Shown here: positions 1 through 10,203 of the stretch, piece by piece
Numbering within the stretch: the first letter of the stretch is position 1
Layout of the letters: every line of letters begins with the position of its first letter
Source: Avibacterium volantium
Lineage (GTDB): Bacteria; Pseudomonadota; Gammaproteobacteria; Enterobacterales; Pasteurellaceae
DNA length: 64,000 nt
Direction: 5' to 3'
Assembly (NCBI RefSeq): GCF_900635775.1
Contig: NZ_LR134167.1
Coordinates: 901,001-965,000 of the forward strand
Notes under the pieces: model-generated
The model's input: the letters and a program-made list of their open reading frames with translations, nothing else
Told to the model about the DNA's origin: nothing
Databases searched by the model: none
Translations under genes and position numbers: made by a program

Positions 1-888
1 GTCGCTCACTATACTCGAGCTTCGACAGCACTTCTTTTATTGGAAAAAGATAAGTAAAAGGTTAGTAAGTTTCGATTAAGTTCAATCAGAGGCGTAAATG
101 ATCCAAAAGAAGGAATGATACTAAATGAATATTTAAACTTAGATAATTTCATTGAGCAAAGAGAGTTTATTTCTTTTATTAGTTGTTTTACTTTTAACCA
201 TGATAGCCTTAATCAGTTTAGACTTTATGGTAAAGAAAATAATAGAGAAGCCTCTGGCGTTAGTTTGGTTTTTAATGTAGATAATTTTTTTAGTTCTGAA
301 TATATAGATAGATTTTTACCTTTTTCAAATTTAGATAAGGATTCGGCTATTCTCGATGATAGTCCTGAAGAAAATAAGTTTCCTCTTTATCGTTGTATTT
401 ATATTGATCCTAAAAGTGATTATCTATCTATTGCTAAAAGAAGTAAGATTACTTTCTTTAGGCAGTATGAAGGTGGGAGAGAGAAATGGGAAGAATATCA
501 AGATAAGTTAGAAAATATAGAGGATACTGTAAGGGTAAGTTTTAAATTAATTAAGGATATTATAGGTGAAATTAATACGAGTGATGATGTAGTCAAAGAA
601 TTATTACATGATATATTAATGCCTCTACAATATTTAGTTAAGCATTATGCTTTTGAGGAAGAACAAGAATGTAGAATGGTAAGCATACGTTCTTTAACAA
701 AAGATTCGAACATAAAGGTTGATGAACAATTAAACTCTATGTATATAGAATATCCTGCTAGCGTTAGCGATGCTGTGAAAAAAGTTTATCTTTCTATTGG
801 TGCTAGGGAGAAAGAGCATTTTTTCATTAGAAAATTGGGTGATCATAGAAAAGTTGTCCTTTCAGAAAACCCTTTCAGGCAAAAGTAA
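1..888 (+). pseudogene. DUF2971 family protein gene, 5' end outside window, interrupted by an in-frame stop
   Basis: Reading frame 1 is open from the window edge and gives HYTRASTALLLLEKDK, then TAA at 55-57, then in the same frame KVSKFRLSSIRGVNDPKEG and on to the stop at 886-888. The NDPKEG motif, the FISCFTFNHDSLNQFRLYG stretch and the later HYAFEEEQECRMV stretch are typical of DUF2971 proteins, whose N-terminus normally carries an HYT motif. The coding sequence therefore spans the stop. The first ATG after it (115) has its purine-rich stretch directly against the start codon, too close for a good ribosome site, and would lose the NDP motif. I read this as a nonsense-interrupted gene. The region is AT-rich, has no uptake sequence inside, and looks like accessory DNA. 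The function of DUF2971 is not established. Confidence 0.7.
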
Positions 889-903
889 AAAATTTTCAAA
901 AAT

Positions 904-990
904 CCCACCGCACTTTGTTTTTGAGATTTTATTGTTTTCTCTAAAATTTTTGCGATCGCTATCGCAAAGAAAGTGCGGTGGTTTTTCTTT
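904..990. terminator. Inverted pair of uptake sequences, likely bidirectional terminator
   Basis: CCACCGCACTTT at 905-916 and AAAGTGCGGTGG at 970-981 are exact inverted copies, followed by a T-rich run. Between them lies a second small hairpin (TTTGCGAT / ATCGCAAA, about 949-968). Paired uptake sequences commonly act as terminators in Pasteurellaceae. It sits just after the broken DUF2971 gene. Confidence 0.6.
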
Positions 991-1180
991 TATTTTTCTT
1001 TTGGCTAAAATAGCGTTCAGGTTAGGCTGAAATTGCTAGATTAATCAAATAGAACTCTGTACAATCGCAACTCATTTTTTAAGCGGTAGAAACTTTCTTA
1101 ATTTATAGCGGGTAAACTTAGCCTGAAAAAGCGAAAAAGTTTAGCTATATCAATGCCGTAATGTGTAATAACGAGGCTTT

Positions 1181-2350
1181 ATGTTAGAACAGAATACAAC
1201 TCAACAAGAAGGCTGCCAGCCTTCAGCAGAACCTAAGAAAAAAATCAATTTAATGAATTTAACACGCCAGCAAATGCGTGAATTTTTTCAAGAGTTAGGG
1301 GAAAAACCGTTTCGCGCGGATCAATTAGTCAAATGGATTTACCATTTTGGTGAAGACAATTTTGACAATATGACGAATATTAACAAGAAGTTACGCGAAA
1401 AATTAAAAGCCGTAGCGGAAATTAAAGCGCCAGAAGTGGCGGTGGAGCAGCGTTCTGCGGACGGCACAATTAAATGGGCAATGCAAGTGGGTGATCAGCA
1501 GGTGGAAACTGTGTATATTCCTGAAGCCGATCGTGCAACTCTTTGTGTGTCTTCCCAAGTGGGCTGTGCGTTGGCTTGTACTTTTTGTTCCACCGCGCAA
1601 CAAGGGTTTAACCGCAATTTAACCGTATCAGAAATTATCGGACAAGTGTGGCGTGCATCAAAAATCATTGGTAATTTTGGTGTAACAGGTGTGCGTCCTA
1701 TCACGAATGTTGTGATGATGGGAATGGGTGAGCCTTTGCTTAACGTGGCAAATGTAGTGCCAGCTATGGAAATTATGCTTGATGATTTTGCTTATGGTTT
1801 ATCAAAACGCCGTGTTACCCTTTCCACTTCAGGGGTTGTGCCTGCGTTGGATAAATTGAGCGAAATGATTGATGTGGCATTGGCTATTTCTTTGCACGCA
1901 CCGAATGATGAATTGCGTGATGAAATTGTGCCGCTCAATAAAAAATATAACATCAAAACCTTGATTGATTCCGTTAATCGTTATTTATCGGTGTCTAACG
2001 CCAATCACGGCAAAGTAACCATTGAATATGTGATGTTGGATCACGTTAATGACAGCATAGAACACGCGCATCAGTTAGCGGAAGTATTGAAAAATACACC
2101 TTGCAAGATCAATTTGATCCCTTGGAATCCGTTCCCTGAAGCGCCTTATGCGAAAAGTTCTAATACGCGTATTGATCGCTTCCAGAAAACGTTGATGGAA
2201 TATGGCTTTACGGTGATTGTGCGTAAAACGCGTGGTGATGATATTGATGCCGCCTGCGGACAGTTAGCCGGTGATGTGATTGACCGCACGAAACGCACCG
2301 CACAGAAAAAGCGTTTTGGCAGCCCAATTAATGCAGTGCAAGTGCAATAA
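1181..2350 (+). CDS. rlmN: Dual-specificity 23S rRNA/tRNA (adenine-2) methyltransferase RlmN
   Basis: A radical SAM enzyme that methylates C2 of A2503 in 23S rRNA and of A37 in some tRNAs. The 389-residue product has the radical SAM cysteine triad C129-C133-C136 in [10 protein letters not shown], followed by the GMGEPLLN stretch. The C-terminus holds [14 protein letters not shown], which carries the cysteine that forms the methylated intermediate. Length is normal for the family. It heads a rightward cluster with pilW, rodZ, ispG and hisS, the same order as in Haemophilus influenzae. The ATG at 1181 is chosen by length; the upstream GAGG is a plausible ribosome site. Confidence 0.95.
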   Translation: MLEQNTTQQEGCQPSAEPKKKINLMNLTRQQMREFFQELGEKPFRADQLVKWIYHFGEDNFDNMTNINKKLREKLKAVAEIKAPEVAVEQRSADGTIKWAMQVGDQQVETVYIPEADRATLCVSSQVGCALACTFCSTAQQGFNRNLTVSEIIGQVWRASKIIGNFGVTGVRPITNVVMMGMGEPLLNVANVVPAMEIMLDDFAYGLSKRRVTLSTSGVVPALDKLSEMIDVALAISLHAPNDELRDEIVPLNKKYNIKTLIDSVNRYLSVSNANHGKVTIEYVMLDHVNDSIEHAHQLAEVLKNTPCKINLIPWNPFPEAPYAKSSNTRIDRFQKTLMEYGFTVIVRKTRGDDIDAACGQLAGDVIDRTKRTAQKKRFGSPINAVQVQ

Positions 2351-2380
2351 GTAGAAATTATCGACAAAGGAGAGAGAAAA

Positions 2381-2932
2381 ATGAAAATGCGTCAATGTTA
2401 TCTGGTTATGCTTTTTTCTCTCTTGCTTTGTGCTTGCGTTTCCCCACAAACAAGCAAAGAGGATTTTGACAAGCAACAAGCCGCGAAAGCCAGAGTGGAG
2501 CTGGGTATTGGTTATTTAGAACAGCGAGAGCTGAGTTTAGCCAAACAAAATTTGGATAAAGCCTTGGCTTATGCGCCTAATTATTATTTAGTGCATTCGG
2601 CGTTGGCTTATTTTTATCAACTACAAGGCGATAATGAGCGTGCAGAAAATGCTTATTTAACCGCGTTAAAATTAGATGATAGACAAGGCAACGTATTCAA
2701 CAATTACGCCGTGTTTTTATGCAAACAAGGCCGTTTTACACAAGCCTATCAGCAATTTCAACAAGCCTTAAATTCACCCAATTATTATCAGCAAACGGAT
2801 ACCTACGAAAATCTCGCCCTTTGCGCTTTAGCAGAAAAAAATACCGCACTTTATCAGCAGTATCGGGAATTGCTAGAAAAAGCAGCACCAACCCGCGCCA
2901 AATTGCTGCCTTCAAGTGTGGTGCAACGATAA
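2381..2932 (+). CDS. pilW: Type IV pilus biogenesis/stability lipoprotein PilW (PilF), TPR protein
   Basis: An outer-membrane lipoprotein (pilotin type) that helps assemble the PilQ secretin in type IV pili. The N-terminus is a lipoprotein signal with lipobox LCAC and lipidated Cys19. The rest is tetratricopeptide repeats from about residue 35 to 150 (ELGIGYLEQRELSLAKQNLDKAL, then YFYQLQGDNERAENAYLTALKLD). It lies 30 bases after rlmN with a strong AAAGGAGAG ribosome site, and before rodZ as in H. influenzae. The assignment rests on TPR architecture, lipobox and synteny. A prepilin gene begins at the right edge of this window, so a type IV pilus is likely present. Confidence 0.85.
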   Translation: MKMRQCYLVMLFSLLLCACVSPQTSKEDFDKQQAAKARVELGIGYLEQRELSLAKQNLDKALAYAPNYYLVHSALAYFYQLQGDNERAENAYLTALKLDDRQGNVFNNYAVFLCKQGRFTQAYQQFQQALNSPNYYQQTDTYENLALCALAEKNTALYQQYRELLEKAAPTRAKLLPSSVVQR

Positions 2933-3160
2933 ATTTCTCTTAGGTTTTTGGGAAAATTAAAGCCGTTTTTCATTGCTGATTTGAATCACCCAACTTTCTT
3001 TCTTAATTCGTAAGAAATTCATTGATTAATGGTTGCAAAACAGGAATGACAACTTTAAACTTTACCTTTTGAATTTTAACGCTGAGTGCCTTGATTTTCG
3101 CATTTTGTTAATGTGTCGCGCTGAGTGAAATCCTACAATTAAATTTTAAGAGAATTCCTT

Positions 3161-4213
3161 ATGGCAACCTCAAATGAGAACCAAGAAACCATTCAACAAA
3201 GTTTAGGCGAACATTTTCGCCAAGCGCGAGAAGCATTAAATTTATCGTTAGAGGATGTTTCTAAACAACTCAATTTACGTCCTTCAATTTTAGAACGTTT
3301 GGAAAATAATGAGTTTACTCATAGTTCTATTTCAGCAACTTACATTAAAGGTTATATCCGCAATTACGCAAAATATTTGCGTTTACCTGAAAGCCTTTGG
3401 TCGTCCGTGGTAAATTCCCTTGAGGAAACAACAAAAAATGATTTAACTCGTGGTGTGCGAGCGACTCAAGCCGTGAATGAATATTCTTCACATAACCGTT
3501 GGATTGGTTGGGTATCAGCGATGGTGGTTATCGCTTTATTAGCTGTAACGGCACTTTGGTGGTGGGAAAACTATCAAAAATCCAATGCAGAACGTGATGA
3601 TTTAGTGCAAAACTATGTGGAAACACAGCACACGCAAAATAATTCAACTTCACAAGAAAACCTGATTGTGCCTACACCTAAGCCGATCGAAGTAGAAAAA
3701 ACAGCGCAAAATTCTACCGCACTTTCCCAATCTGTTGCGGTAGAACAAATTACGCCAGTGGAAGAAAATAACACAAGTGCGAAAGCGAGCGTAGAAAATG
3801 CGTCGCCACAGGTGGCAGCAGTTCAATCTGTGAGTGCAGAAAATACGGATCGCCAAGCGGCGCAATCTGAAACTTCAGCGCAGCTATTACAATCAGAGAT
3901 GAATAAAATTAATACGGGTGAAAATCTCAGTACAATGGAAAGTGCGGTGGAAAATTCTGAAATTTCTACGCCAGCAATGAATAGTGTACTGCGTATTGAA
4001 ATTACTGGTGCGAGCTGCTGGGTTCGTGTACGCGATGTCAATCGCAAAGTGTTAGCGGAAAAACTTTATAAACAAGGTGAAGTGCTGAATTTCAATCAAG
4101 ACACTGCTTATGATTTAACCATTGGCGCACCAAGCAACGTAAAAATTACTTATAAAGGCGAGGCTTATCCACTTAAAGTTGATGGCCGTGTCGCTAAATT
4201 CAAATTGCAATAA
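3161..4213 (+). CDS. rodZ: Cytoskeleton/cell-shape protein RodZ
   Basis: A bitopic inner-membrane protein that links MreB filaments to the elongation machinery and maintains rod shape. Residues about 14-80 form a Cro/C1-type helix-turn-helix ([20 protein letters not shown]), which binds MreB in the family. A single membrane span lies at about 113-134 ([20 protein letters not shown]). A Gln/Ser/Thr-rich linker follows, then a C-terminal DUF4115 domain (about 275-350). Two uptake sequences lie inside the linker-coding part. The gene has a 228-bp upstream gap that may hold its own promoter and is followed 14 bases later by ispG. Confidence 0.93.
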   Translation: MATSNENQETIQQSLGEHFRQAREALNLSLEDVSKQLNLRPSILERLENNEFTHSSISATYIKGYIRNYAKYLRLPESLWSSVVNSLEETTKNDLTRGVRATQAVNEYSSHNRWIGWVSAMVVIALLAVTALWWWENYQKSNAERDDLVQNYVETQHTQNNSTSQENLIVPTPKPIEVEKTAQNSTALSQSVAVEQITPVEENNTSAKASVENASPQVAAVQSVSAENTDRQAAQSETSAQLLQSEMNKINTGENLSTMESAVENSEISTPAMNSVLRIEITGASCWVRVRDVNRKVLAEKLYKQGEVLNFNQDTAYDLTIGAPSNVKITYKGEAYPLKVDGRVAKFKLQ

Positions 4214-4227
4214 GCAAAGAGATTACA

Positions 4228-5334
4228 ATGTCGTCATTTAAACCGAATATTAAACGTCGTGAATCGACCAAAATTTATGTAGGCAAGGTGCCAGTGGGTG
4301 GTGATGCGCCGATTGCAGTGCAATCTATGACTAACACGCGTACCACAGACGTAGAAGCCACAGTCGCACAAATTAAAGCGCTTGAGCGTGTTGGGGCGGA
4401 TATTGTGCGGGTTTCTGTACCCACAATGGACGCCGCAGAAGCCTTCAAATTAATCAAGCAACAAGTGAATGTGCCATTGGTGGCAGATATTCATTTTGAT
4501 TATCGTATTGCTTTGAAAGTGGCGGAATACGGCGTGGATTGTTTGCGTATTAATCCCGGTAATATTGGGCGTGAAGATCGCATTCGTGCCGTGGTGGATT
4601 GTGCCAAAGATAAGAATATTCCTATCCGTATTGGTGTCAATGCGGGATCGTTGGAGCGTGATATTCAAGAGAAATTTGGTGAACCTACGCCTGAAGCCTT
4701 GCTAGAAAGCGCCTTACGTCACGTTGAGATCCTTGATCGTCTTAACTTCGATCAATTTAAAGTGAGCGTGAAGGCATCTGATGTTTTCCTTGCGGTAGAA
4801 AGTTATCGTTTATTGGCAAAAGCGATCAAACAGCCGCTGCATTTAGGGATCACTGAAGCTGGAGGCGCAAGAGCGGGGGCTGTCAAATCCGCTGTTGGCT
4901 TAGGAATGTTATTGGCGGAAGGTATCGGTGATACCTTACGTGTTTCGTTAGCGGCTGATCCTGTTGAAGAAATTAAAGTGGGGTTTGATATTTTGAAATC
5001 CTTGCGCATTCGTTCACGCGGGATTAATTTTATTGCTTGCCCAACTTGTTCTCGTCAAGAATTTGACGTGATCGGCACGGTGAATGCCCTTGAACAACGC
5101 CTTGAGGACATCATCACGCCAATGGACGTATCGATCATTGGCTGCGTGGTAAATGGACCAGGCGAGGCACTGGTATCTGACCTTGGCGTTACTGGTGGCA
5201 ACAAGAAAAGCGGTTATTATGTTGATGGTGAACGCCAAAAAGAACGTTTTGATAATGAAGATTTAATCAATCAATTAGAAGCAAAGATTCGTGCTAAAGT
5301 GGCACAACAAGATCCAAAAAATCGAATTATTTAA
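4228..5334 (+). CDS. ispG: 4-hydroxy-3-methylbut-2-en-1-yl diphosphate synthase IspG (GcpE)
   Basis: Catalyses the reductive ring opening of MEcPP to HMBPP in the non-mevalonate isoprenoid pathway. The 368-residue protein has the TIM-barrel N-terminal half. The [4Fe-4S] ligands are visible as C271 and C274 (ACPTCSR), C306 and E313 ([10 protein letters not shown]). It is tightly placed between rodZ and hisS, probably co-transcribed. The ispD gene of the same pathway lies separately at about 35 kb. Confidence 0.97.
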   Translation: MSSFKPNIKRRESTKIYVGKVPVGGDAPIAVQSMTNTRTTDVEATVAQIKALERVGADIVRVSVPTMDAAEAFKLIKQQVNVPLVADIHFDYRIALKVAEYGVDCLRINPGNIGREDRIRAVVDCAKDKNIPIRIGVNAGSLERDIQEKFGEPTPEALLESALRHVEILDRLNFDQFKVSVKASDVFLAVESYRLLAKAIKQPLHLGITEAGGARAGAVKSAVGLGMLLAEGIGDTLRVSLAADPVEEIKVGFDILKSLRIRSRGINFIACPTCSRQEFDVIGTVNALEQRLEDIITPMDVSIIGCVVNGPGEALVSDLGVTGGNKKSGYYVDGERQKERFDNEDLINQLEAKIRAKVAQQDPKNRII

Positions 5335-5344
5335 GGAAAATATT

Positions 5345-6613
5345 GTGGCGAAAACAATTCAAGCAATTCGTGGAATGAATGATTGTTCCCCAACGGAAAG
5401 CCCGTTGTGGCAATGGGTGGAAAGCAAGGTTCGTAATGTTTTACAAAGTTATGGTTATTCTGAAGTACGTATGCCGATTGTGGAAAGCACCCCGCTTTTT
5501 GCGCGTGCTATCGGTGAAGTTACCGATGTGGTTTCAAAAGAAATGTACACCTTTTGGGATAATGATGAACAGCTTACCCTTCGCCCTGAAGGCACAGCAG
5601 GTTGCGTACGCGCTGCCATTGAACACGGTTGGATTTATAATAACGAACAGCGTTTGTGGTATATGGGGCCAATGTTCCGCCACGAACGCCCACAAAAAGG
5701 GCGCTATCGTCAGTTCCATCAAGCTGGGGTAGAAGTGTTTGGTATTGCGAATCCTGAAATTGACGCGGAATTAATCTTGCTTACCGCGCGTTTATGGAAA
5801 GAATTAGGCATTGATCAGCACGTCAGCTTACAGCTTAATTCTATTGGTTCATTAGAAGCGCGTAAAAATTATCGTTCTGCGTTGGTTGAATTTTTACAGC
5901 AACATATTGATTTATTAAGCGATGAAGAAAAAGAGCGGTTAGAAAAAAATCCGTTGCGTATTTTGGATAGCAAAAATCAAGCGTTGCAAGAAGTGCTTAA
6001 CGGCGCGCCTAAATTGCTAGATTATTTAGATGAAGAAAGTCGCACGCATTTTGCCCAGCTTTGTACCTTGCTTGATGAAATGGGCATTGTTTATGAAGTG
6101 AATCCAAAATTAGTGCGCGGTTTGGATTATTACAACAAAACTGTGTTTGAGTGGGTAACCAGCGCCCTCGGCGCACAAGGCACAGTGTGCGGTGGTGGCC
6201 GTTATGATGGCTTGGTTGAACAGCTTGGTGGACACGCCACCACAGGCGTTGGCTTTGCAATGGGCTTAGAGCGTTTAGTCTTATTGGTGCAAGAAGTAAA
6301 TCAGAATATTGACCTGCCAAGAGCGGTGGATATTTATGTGGTTCATACAGGAGAAGGCACAACCTTGCCGGCTTTCCAATTGGCCGAAAAACTTCGCACA
6401 GATTTACCGCACTTACGCACAATGACACATTGTAGCGGCGGAAATTTCAAGAAACAGTTTAAGCGCGCAGATAAAGTGGGCGCAAAATTTGCCCTTGTTA
6501 TTGGCGAAAGTGAAGCACAAAATCAGCAAGTGGTGGTCAAAGATTTGCTTGGTGGCGAACAGCAAGTTTTAGCGCAAGCTGATGTGGTAGATTTTTTAAA
6601 GACAGCACCTTAA
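5345..6613 (+). CDS. hisS: Histidyl-tRNA synthetase
   Basis: A class II aminoacyl-tRNA synthetase that charges tRNA-His. Visible motifs: motif 2 ([16 protein letters not shown]), the histidine-specific [14 protein letters not shown] and [10 protein letters not shown] stretches, and motif 3 ([11 protein letters not shown]). I chose the GTG at 5345, which has AAGGA upstream and gives [13 protein letters not shown], the family N-terminus; a longer frame to 5291 would run into ispG. Product 422 residues, normal length. It is followed 17 bases later by yfgM, the usual neighbour. Confidence 0.96.
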   Translation: MAKTIQAIRGMNDCSPTESPLWQWVESKVRNVLQSYGYSEVRMPIVESTPLFARAIGEVTDVVSKEMYTFWDNDEQLTLRPEGTAGCVRAAIEHGWIYNNEQRLWYMGPMFRHERPQKGRYRQFHQAGVEVFGIANPEIDAELILLTARLWKELGIDQHVSLQLNSIGSLEARKNYRSALVEFLQQHIDLLSDEEKERLEKNPLRILDSKNQALQEVLNGAPKLLDYLDEESRTHFAQLCTLLDEMGIVYEVNPKLVRGLDYYNKTVFEWVTSALGAQGTVCGGGRYDGLVEQLGGHATTGVGFAMGLERLVLLVQEVNQNIDLPRAVDIYVVHTGEGTTLPAFQLAEKLRTDLPHLRTMTHCSGGNFKKQFKRADKVGAKFALVIGESEAQNQQVVVKDLLGGEQQVLAQADVVDFLKTAP

Positions 6614-6630
6614 TAAGGTAAGGAAACATT

Positions 6631-7242
6631 ATGGCTTATAGCATTGAAGAAGAACAAGAACTGAATGAACTGAAAACGTGGTGGAAAGAAAATGGCAAAT
6701 TGATTGTCGCGATTTTCGTGCTAACCCTTGCGGGCGTTTTTGGTTGGCGTTATTGGCAATCTCATCAAATTGCACAAAATCAACAACGTTCAGTGCAGTA
6801 TGAGCAACTTGTTAGCCAATTTCAGGCGGATAAAGCGAACGTGGGGAGTGTAGAACAATTCGCACAAAGCAATGACAAAACTGCTTATGCCGTGTTTGCC
6901 TTATTAGATGCCGCCAGTATTTCTGTGCAAAAACAAGATTTCGCGCAAGCAGAAAATTTATTAAAGCAAGCGTTAGCCAATGCAGATGATGACATTTTAC
7001 GCTCGGTCAGTGCATTACGCTTGGCGGCCGTGCAGTTCCAGAAGCAGCAATTTGATAATGCCTTAGCTTCGCTTGATCAAGTTAAAGGGGACGCGTGGAA
7101 TAGCGCAGCATTCTTATTAAAAGGCGATATTCAACTCGCCAAAGGCGATAAAGAAAGTGCCAAAGCCAGTTTTGAACAAGGTCTAAAAAATGCCAGCCCA
7201 GTGGAAACAGATTTAATCCAAGTGCGGTTGAATAATTTATAA
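6631..7242 (+). CDS. yfgM: YfgM family protein, SecYEG-associated TPR membrane protein
   Basis: A 203-residue protein with a short cytoplasmic N-terminus, one membrane span at about 22-41 (NGKLIVAIFVLTLAGVFGWR) and a TPR-like periplasmic domain rich in Gln and Ala. In Escherichia coli YfgM associates with the SecYEG translocon and PpiD and helps hand over secreted proteins. Position directly after hisS is the conserved arrangement. A uptake sequence overlaps its 3' end and a strong terminator follows at 7249-7274. Confidence 0.88.
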   Translation: MAYSIEEEQELNELKTWWKENGKLIVAIFVLTLAGVFGWRYWQSHQIAQNQQRSVQYEQLVSQFQADKANVGSVEQFAQSNDKTAYAVFALLDAASISVQKQDFAQAENLLKQALANADDDILRSVSALRLAAVQFQKQQFDNALASLDQVKGDAWNSAAFLLKGDIQLAKGDKESAKASFEQGLKNASPVETDLIQVRLNNL

Positions 7243-7248
7243 TTTTCT

Positions 7249-7275
7249 AAGGCTTGCAAGTGCAAGCCTTTTTTA
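7249..7275 (+). terminator. Rho-independent terminator after yfgM
   Basis: Perfect 10-bp stem AAGGCTTGCA / TGCAAGCCTT with a 2-base spacer (AG), so the real loop is slightly larger, followed by a T run. It ends the rlmN-to-yfgM cluster. Confidence 0.85.
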
Positions 7276-7447
7276 TAACTAAATTTGGTTGGCTATGAAT
7301 AGTGTATGTGGTCAAAGCAGCGGAATAGCGAAAATATTCTCTATATCTCTCGTGATATAACAGATAAGTCCGTTATTGTTAGGCTGTTAGTATTTAAGCT
7401 ATTCTTTAGCTGTATGTAATGCTCTATAGAATTATATGGAGATTGAA

Positions 7448-7472
7448 AATCCACATGTGTTACATGTGGATT
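7448..7472 (-). terminator. Hairpin downstream of era, possible terminator
   Basis: An 11-bp perfect inverted repeat (AATCCACATGT / ACATGTGGATT) with a 3-base centre. Read on the minus strand, beyond the end of era, it is followed by TTTTC. The T run is short, so termination is plausible but not certain. The rest of 7276-7534 shows no gene that I can support. Confidence 0.4.
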
Positions 7473-7534
7473 GTTGGCTTTATACCATAGACAAAAGGAA
7501 AGAAAGCAGCAATACAAGTTTAATCGCTTTGCGT

Positions 7535-8458
7535 CTATTCTTCCATATACCCCAGACTGCGCAAGGCGCGTTCGTCATCAGCCCAGCCTGATTTCACTTT
7601 CACCCAGAGTTCTAAATGGACTTTGTTGTCAAATAAGCGTTCCATATCGGCGCGTGCTTCTGTACCGATCACTTTGATTTTTTGCCCTTTGTTACCGATA
7701 ACCATTTTTTTCTGACCATCACGTTCAACCAAAATCAGCGCGTTGATTTCATAAGTGCCGCGTTCGTTCGTTTTGAACTGTTCGATTTCAACAGTTACGG
7801 AATAAGGCAGCTCTTCGCCCATAAAACGCATTAATTTTTCCCGAATGATTTCAGATGCCATAAAGCGTTGTGAACGGTCGGTAACGTAATCTTCAGGGAA
7901 ATGATGTACGCCCTCGCGCAAGGATTCACGCACAATTTTTTCCAGTTCTTGCACATTGTTACCACGTTGTGCAGAAATAGGAATAATGGCTTTAAAATCA
8001 AATTTTTGGCTGATTTCGGTGATAAATGGCAGTAAATCCTCTTTATCTTTGATATTGTCGATTTTATTTATCGCCAACACCACAGGTGCTTTAGCACGGC
8101 GCAGTTTATTTAGCACCATTTCATCATCGGCATTCCAATGCGTGCCGTCCACCACGAAAATAATTAAATCCACATCGCCAATGGCACTACTTGCTGCGCG
8201 GTTCATTAAGCGGTTAATGGCGCGTTTTTCTTCAATATGCAGCCCTGGGGTGTCCACATAAATGGCTTGATAAGGGCCGTCTGTTTGAATGCCTAAAATG
8301 CGGTGGCGAGTCGTTTGTGCTTTTCTTGATGTAATGGAAATTTTTTGCCCTAAGATTTTGTTTAATAAGGTAGATTTCCCCACATTTGGACGCCCTACGA
8401 TAGCAATAAATCCGCAGTAGGTTGGCTGTTCTTGGTGATGTTCTGTTGTTTGTGTCAT
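7535..8458 (-). CDS. era: GTPase Era
   Basis: An essential GTPase that binds the 3' end of 16S rRNA and assists 30S subunit maturation. The 307-residue protein has G1 GRPNVGKS at 22-29, G3 DTPG at 69-72 and G4 NKID near 131. The C-terminal KH domain includes [13 protein letters not shown] near 256. Its ATG overlaps the rnc stop by four bases (ATGA), so it is translationally coupled to rnc. This is the usual lepA-lepB-rnc-era order. Confidence 0.97.
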   Translation of the reverse strand: MTQTTEHHQEQPTYCGFIAIVGRPNVGKSTLLNKILGQKISITSRKAQTTRHRILGIQTDGPYQAIYVDTPGLHIEEKRAINRLMNRAASSAIGDVDLIIFVVDGTHWNADDEMVLNKLRRAKAPVVLAINKIDNIKDKEDLLPFITEISQKFDFKAIIPISAQRGNNVQELEKIVRESLREGVHHFPEDYVTDRSQRFMASEIIREKLMRFMGEELPYSVTVEIEQFKTNERGTYEINALILVERDGQKKMVIGNKGQKIKVIGTEARADMERLFDNKVHLELWVKVKSGWADDERALRSLGYMEE

Positions 8459-9141
8459 TTTATATCCAATATTTTTAAGATTTGTTCTGCGGCGGCTTGT
8501 TCCGCTTTACGGCGGCTTGAACCTACGCCAATAAAAGTGCGGTCAATTTTTTTGATTTTTTCCACACGACATTCTACGGTAAAGGTTTGGTTATGCGCTT
8601 CCCCTTTAATATCAATTACTTTGTAGCTCGGCAAAGGGAAATGGGACGCTTGCAAATATTCCTGTAAGCGAGTTTTGGGGTCTTTTTGGTTTTCCCCTGG
8701 TTTGATATTTTTTAGCAGATCTTGATACCATTTTCGCGTAACTTGCGTACTCGTTGGCAGATCTTGATCAAGCGAAATTGCCCCAATAATGGCTTCCACG
8801 CAATCAGCTAAAATAGATTCACGGCGAAAACCACCGCTCTTTAATTCGCCCGGCCCAAGCAGCATATATTCGCCTAGCTCAAATTCTCGCGCCAGTTGGG
8901 CAAGGGTGGGTTCGCGCACAAGGGTGGCTCGCATACGGCTGAGCTCCCCCTCGTTGCATTTTGGAAATTGCTGATACAAAGCATCTGCAATGGTGTAGTT
9001 TAAAATCGCATCGCCTAAAAATTCCAAGCGTTCATTGTGATTTTTCGCCGCACTTCGGTGTGTCAGTGCTTGCTTAAGCCAATTAATATCTTGGAATTGA
9101 TAGCCAATTTTACGCTGTAAGCGTTCTAAGTTTTTTGTCAT
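8455..9141 (-). CDS. rnc: Ribonuclease III
   Basis: Double-strand-specific endoribonuclease that processes the rRNA precursor and regulates mRNAs. The catalytic signature [12 protein letters not shown] holds E40 and D44; the double-stranded RNA-binding domain spans about 155-226 ([11 protein letters not shown] to [14 protein letters not shown]). 228 residues, normal. Located 18 bases after lepB and overlapping era by four bases. Confidence 0.97.
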   Translation of the reverse strand: MTKNLERLQRKIGYQFQDINWLKQALTHRSAAKNHNERLEFLGDAILNYTIADALYQQFPKCNEGELSRMRATLVREPTLAQLAREFELGEYMLLGPGELKSGGFRRESILADCVEAIIGAISLDQDLPTSTQVTRKWYQDLLKNIKPGENQKDPKTRLQEYLQASHFPLPSYKVIDIKGEAHNQTFTVECRVEKIKKIDRTFIGVGSSRRKAEQAAAEQILKILDIK

Positions 9142-9159
9142 TATTCTGATTATTCGATT

Positions 9160-10191
9160 TTATTCAATTTTGCTAAACATTCTTTCAAAGCGCAGACCGG
9201 TTGGCCATTCGCCTTGTTTTTTATCAAGGCTTAACCAAATATATTTCGCTTTGCCGACAATATTTTTCTCTGGCACAAAGCCCCAAAAACGGCTGTCTGC
9301 ACTGTGATTGCGGTTATCCCCCATCACAAAATATTCCCCTTCTGGCACAACCCATTCGGTGATGTAATTTTGCTGGTTGCGATAACCTTGATACAAGTAA
9401 GTGGCATTCGGCGGTTGTGGATCCCAATGAATTTGGTGGGTTACATCGCCTGTTTCGGTTACTTTTAACGGGTGAACATTGCTATATACCGGCTTACCTT
9501 GGCGATCTTGCCCGATGATAATATTAAAATCCGCATCAGGCTGCGGTTCGCTATAAGTAAACGCTTTAGTTACGCAATTTTCCGTACATTCTTTGCCGTC
9601 TTTACCATAAGTAATCGTAATATGGCGATCCGCTTCGTTATATTCAATGCGATCCCCTGGAACGCCGATAATGCGTTTAATGTAATCCACATTTGGCTCT
9701 GGTGGCGCTTTAAATACGATAATATCGCCACGCTGTGGCTTGCCTGTTTCGATCAAGGTATTTTGAAAAACGGGATCTTTAATGCCGTAAGCATATTTTT
9801 CCACCAGTAAGAAATCGCCTACACGCAAAGTGGGTTCCATTGAGCCAGATGGAATCTGGAATGGCTCAAATAAGAAAGAACGCAAAATCAAAACAAAGGC
9901 AAGCACAGGAAAAAGTGAAGCTAAAAACTCACCGCTCTCTGAAATGGGTTCGATTTTCGCTTTTTCCTCTTCGCTTAACGATTTTCCGCTACGCTGTTCA
10001 ACGCGCTGAATTTGGCGTTCACGCTTAGGTTGCACCGCAAAACGATAATAAGCCCAAAGTGCGCCACAAAGTGCGGTTAATAAAATCAATAAAATGGTGA
10101 AAGTATTTGGCAAGCCTAAATGCTCCAACCATTTCCATATTCCATAGCCTGCGGCAATTAATAGAATAAAAAATATGTTTGATTTTGACAT
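9160..10191 (-). CDS. lepB: Signal peptidase I
   Basis: Cleaves signal peptides of exported proteins at the outer face of the inner membrane. Two N-terminal membrane spans (about 5-20 and 29-50) and a further hydrophobic stretch (about 89-106) precede the catalytic region. The Ser-Lys dyad is visible: S117 in FQIPSGSMEPT and K172 in YIKRIIGVPGD. The GDNRNHSADSRFWG box is present near the C-terminus. At 343 residues it is normal for the gamma-proteobacterial form. Follows lepA by 12 bases. Confidence 0.96.
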   Translation of the reverse strand: MSKSNIFFILLIAAGYGIWKWLEHLGLPNTFTILLILLTALCGALWAYYRFAVQPKRERQIQRVEQRSGKSLSEEEKAKIEPISESGEFLASLFPVLAFVLILRSFLFEPFQIPSGSMEPTLRVGDFLLVEKYAYGIKDPVFQNTLIETGKPQRGDIIVFKAPPEPNVDYIKRIIGVPGDRIEYNEADRHITITYGKDGKECTENCVTKAFTYSEPQPDADFNIIIGQDRQGKPVYSNVHPLKVTETGDVTHQIHWDPQPPNATYLYQGYRNQQNYITEWVVPEGEYFVMGDNRNHSADSRFWGFVPEKNIVGKAKYIWLSLDKKQGEWPTGLRFERMFSKIE

Positions 10192-10203
10192 TCTCTTTCC
10201 TTG

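Noticed and set aside
797..1030. Open frame of 77 codons overlapping the end of the DUF2971 frame
   Set aside because: It runs through the inverted uptake-sequence terminator and has low-complexity Phe/Leu content; no family resemblance.
2933..3160. Possible small gene between pilW and rodZ
   Set aside because: No convincing frame; treated as the rodZ promoter region.
7276..7534. Possible small gene or RNA between yfgM and era
   Set aside because: Only a hairpin near 7448-7472 stands out; no frame with a ribosome site and no RNA family recognised.
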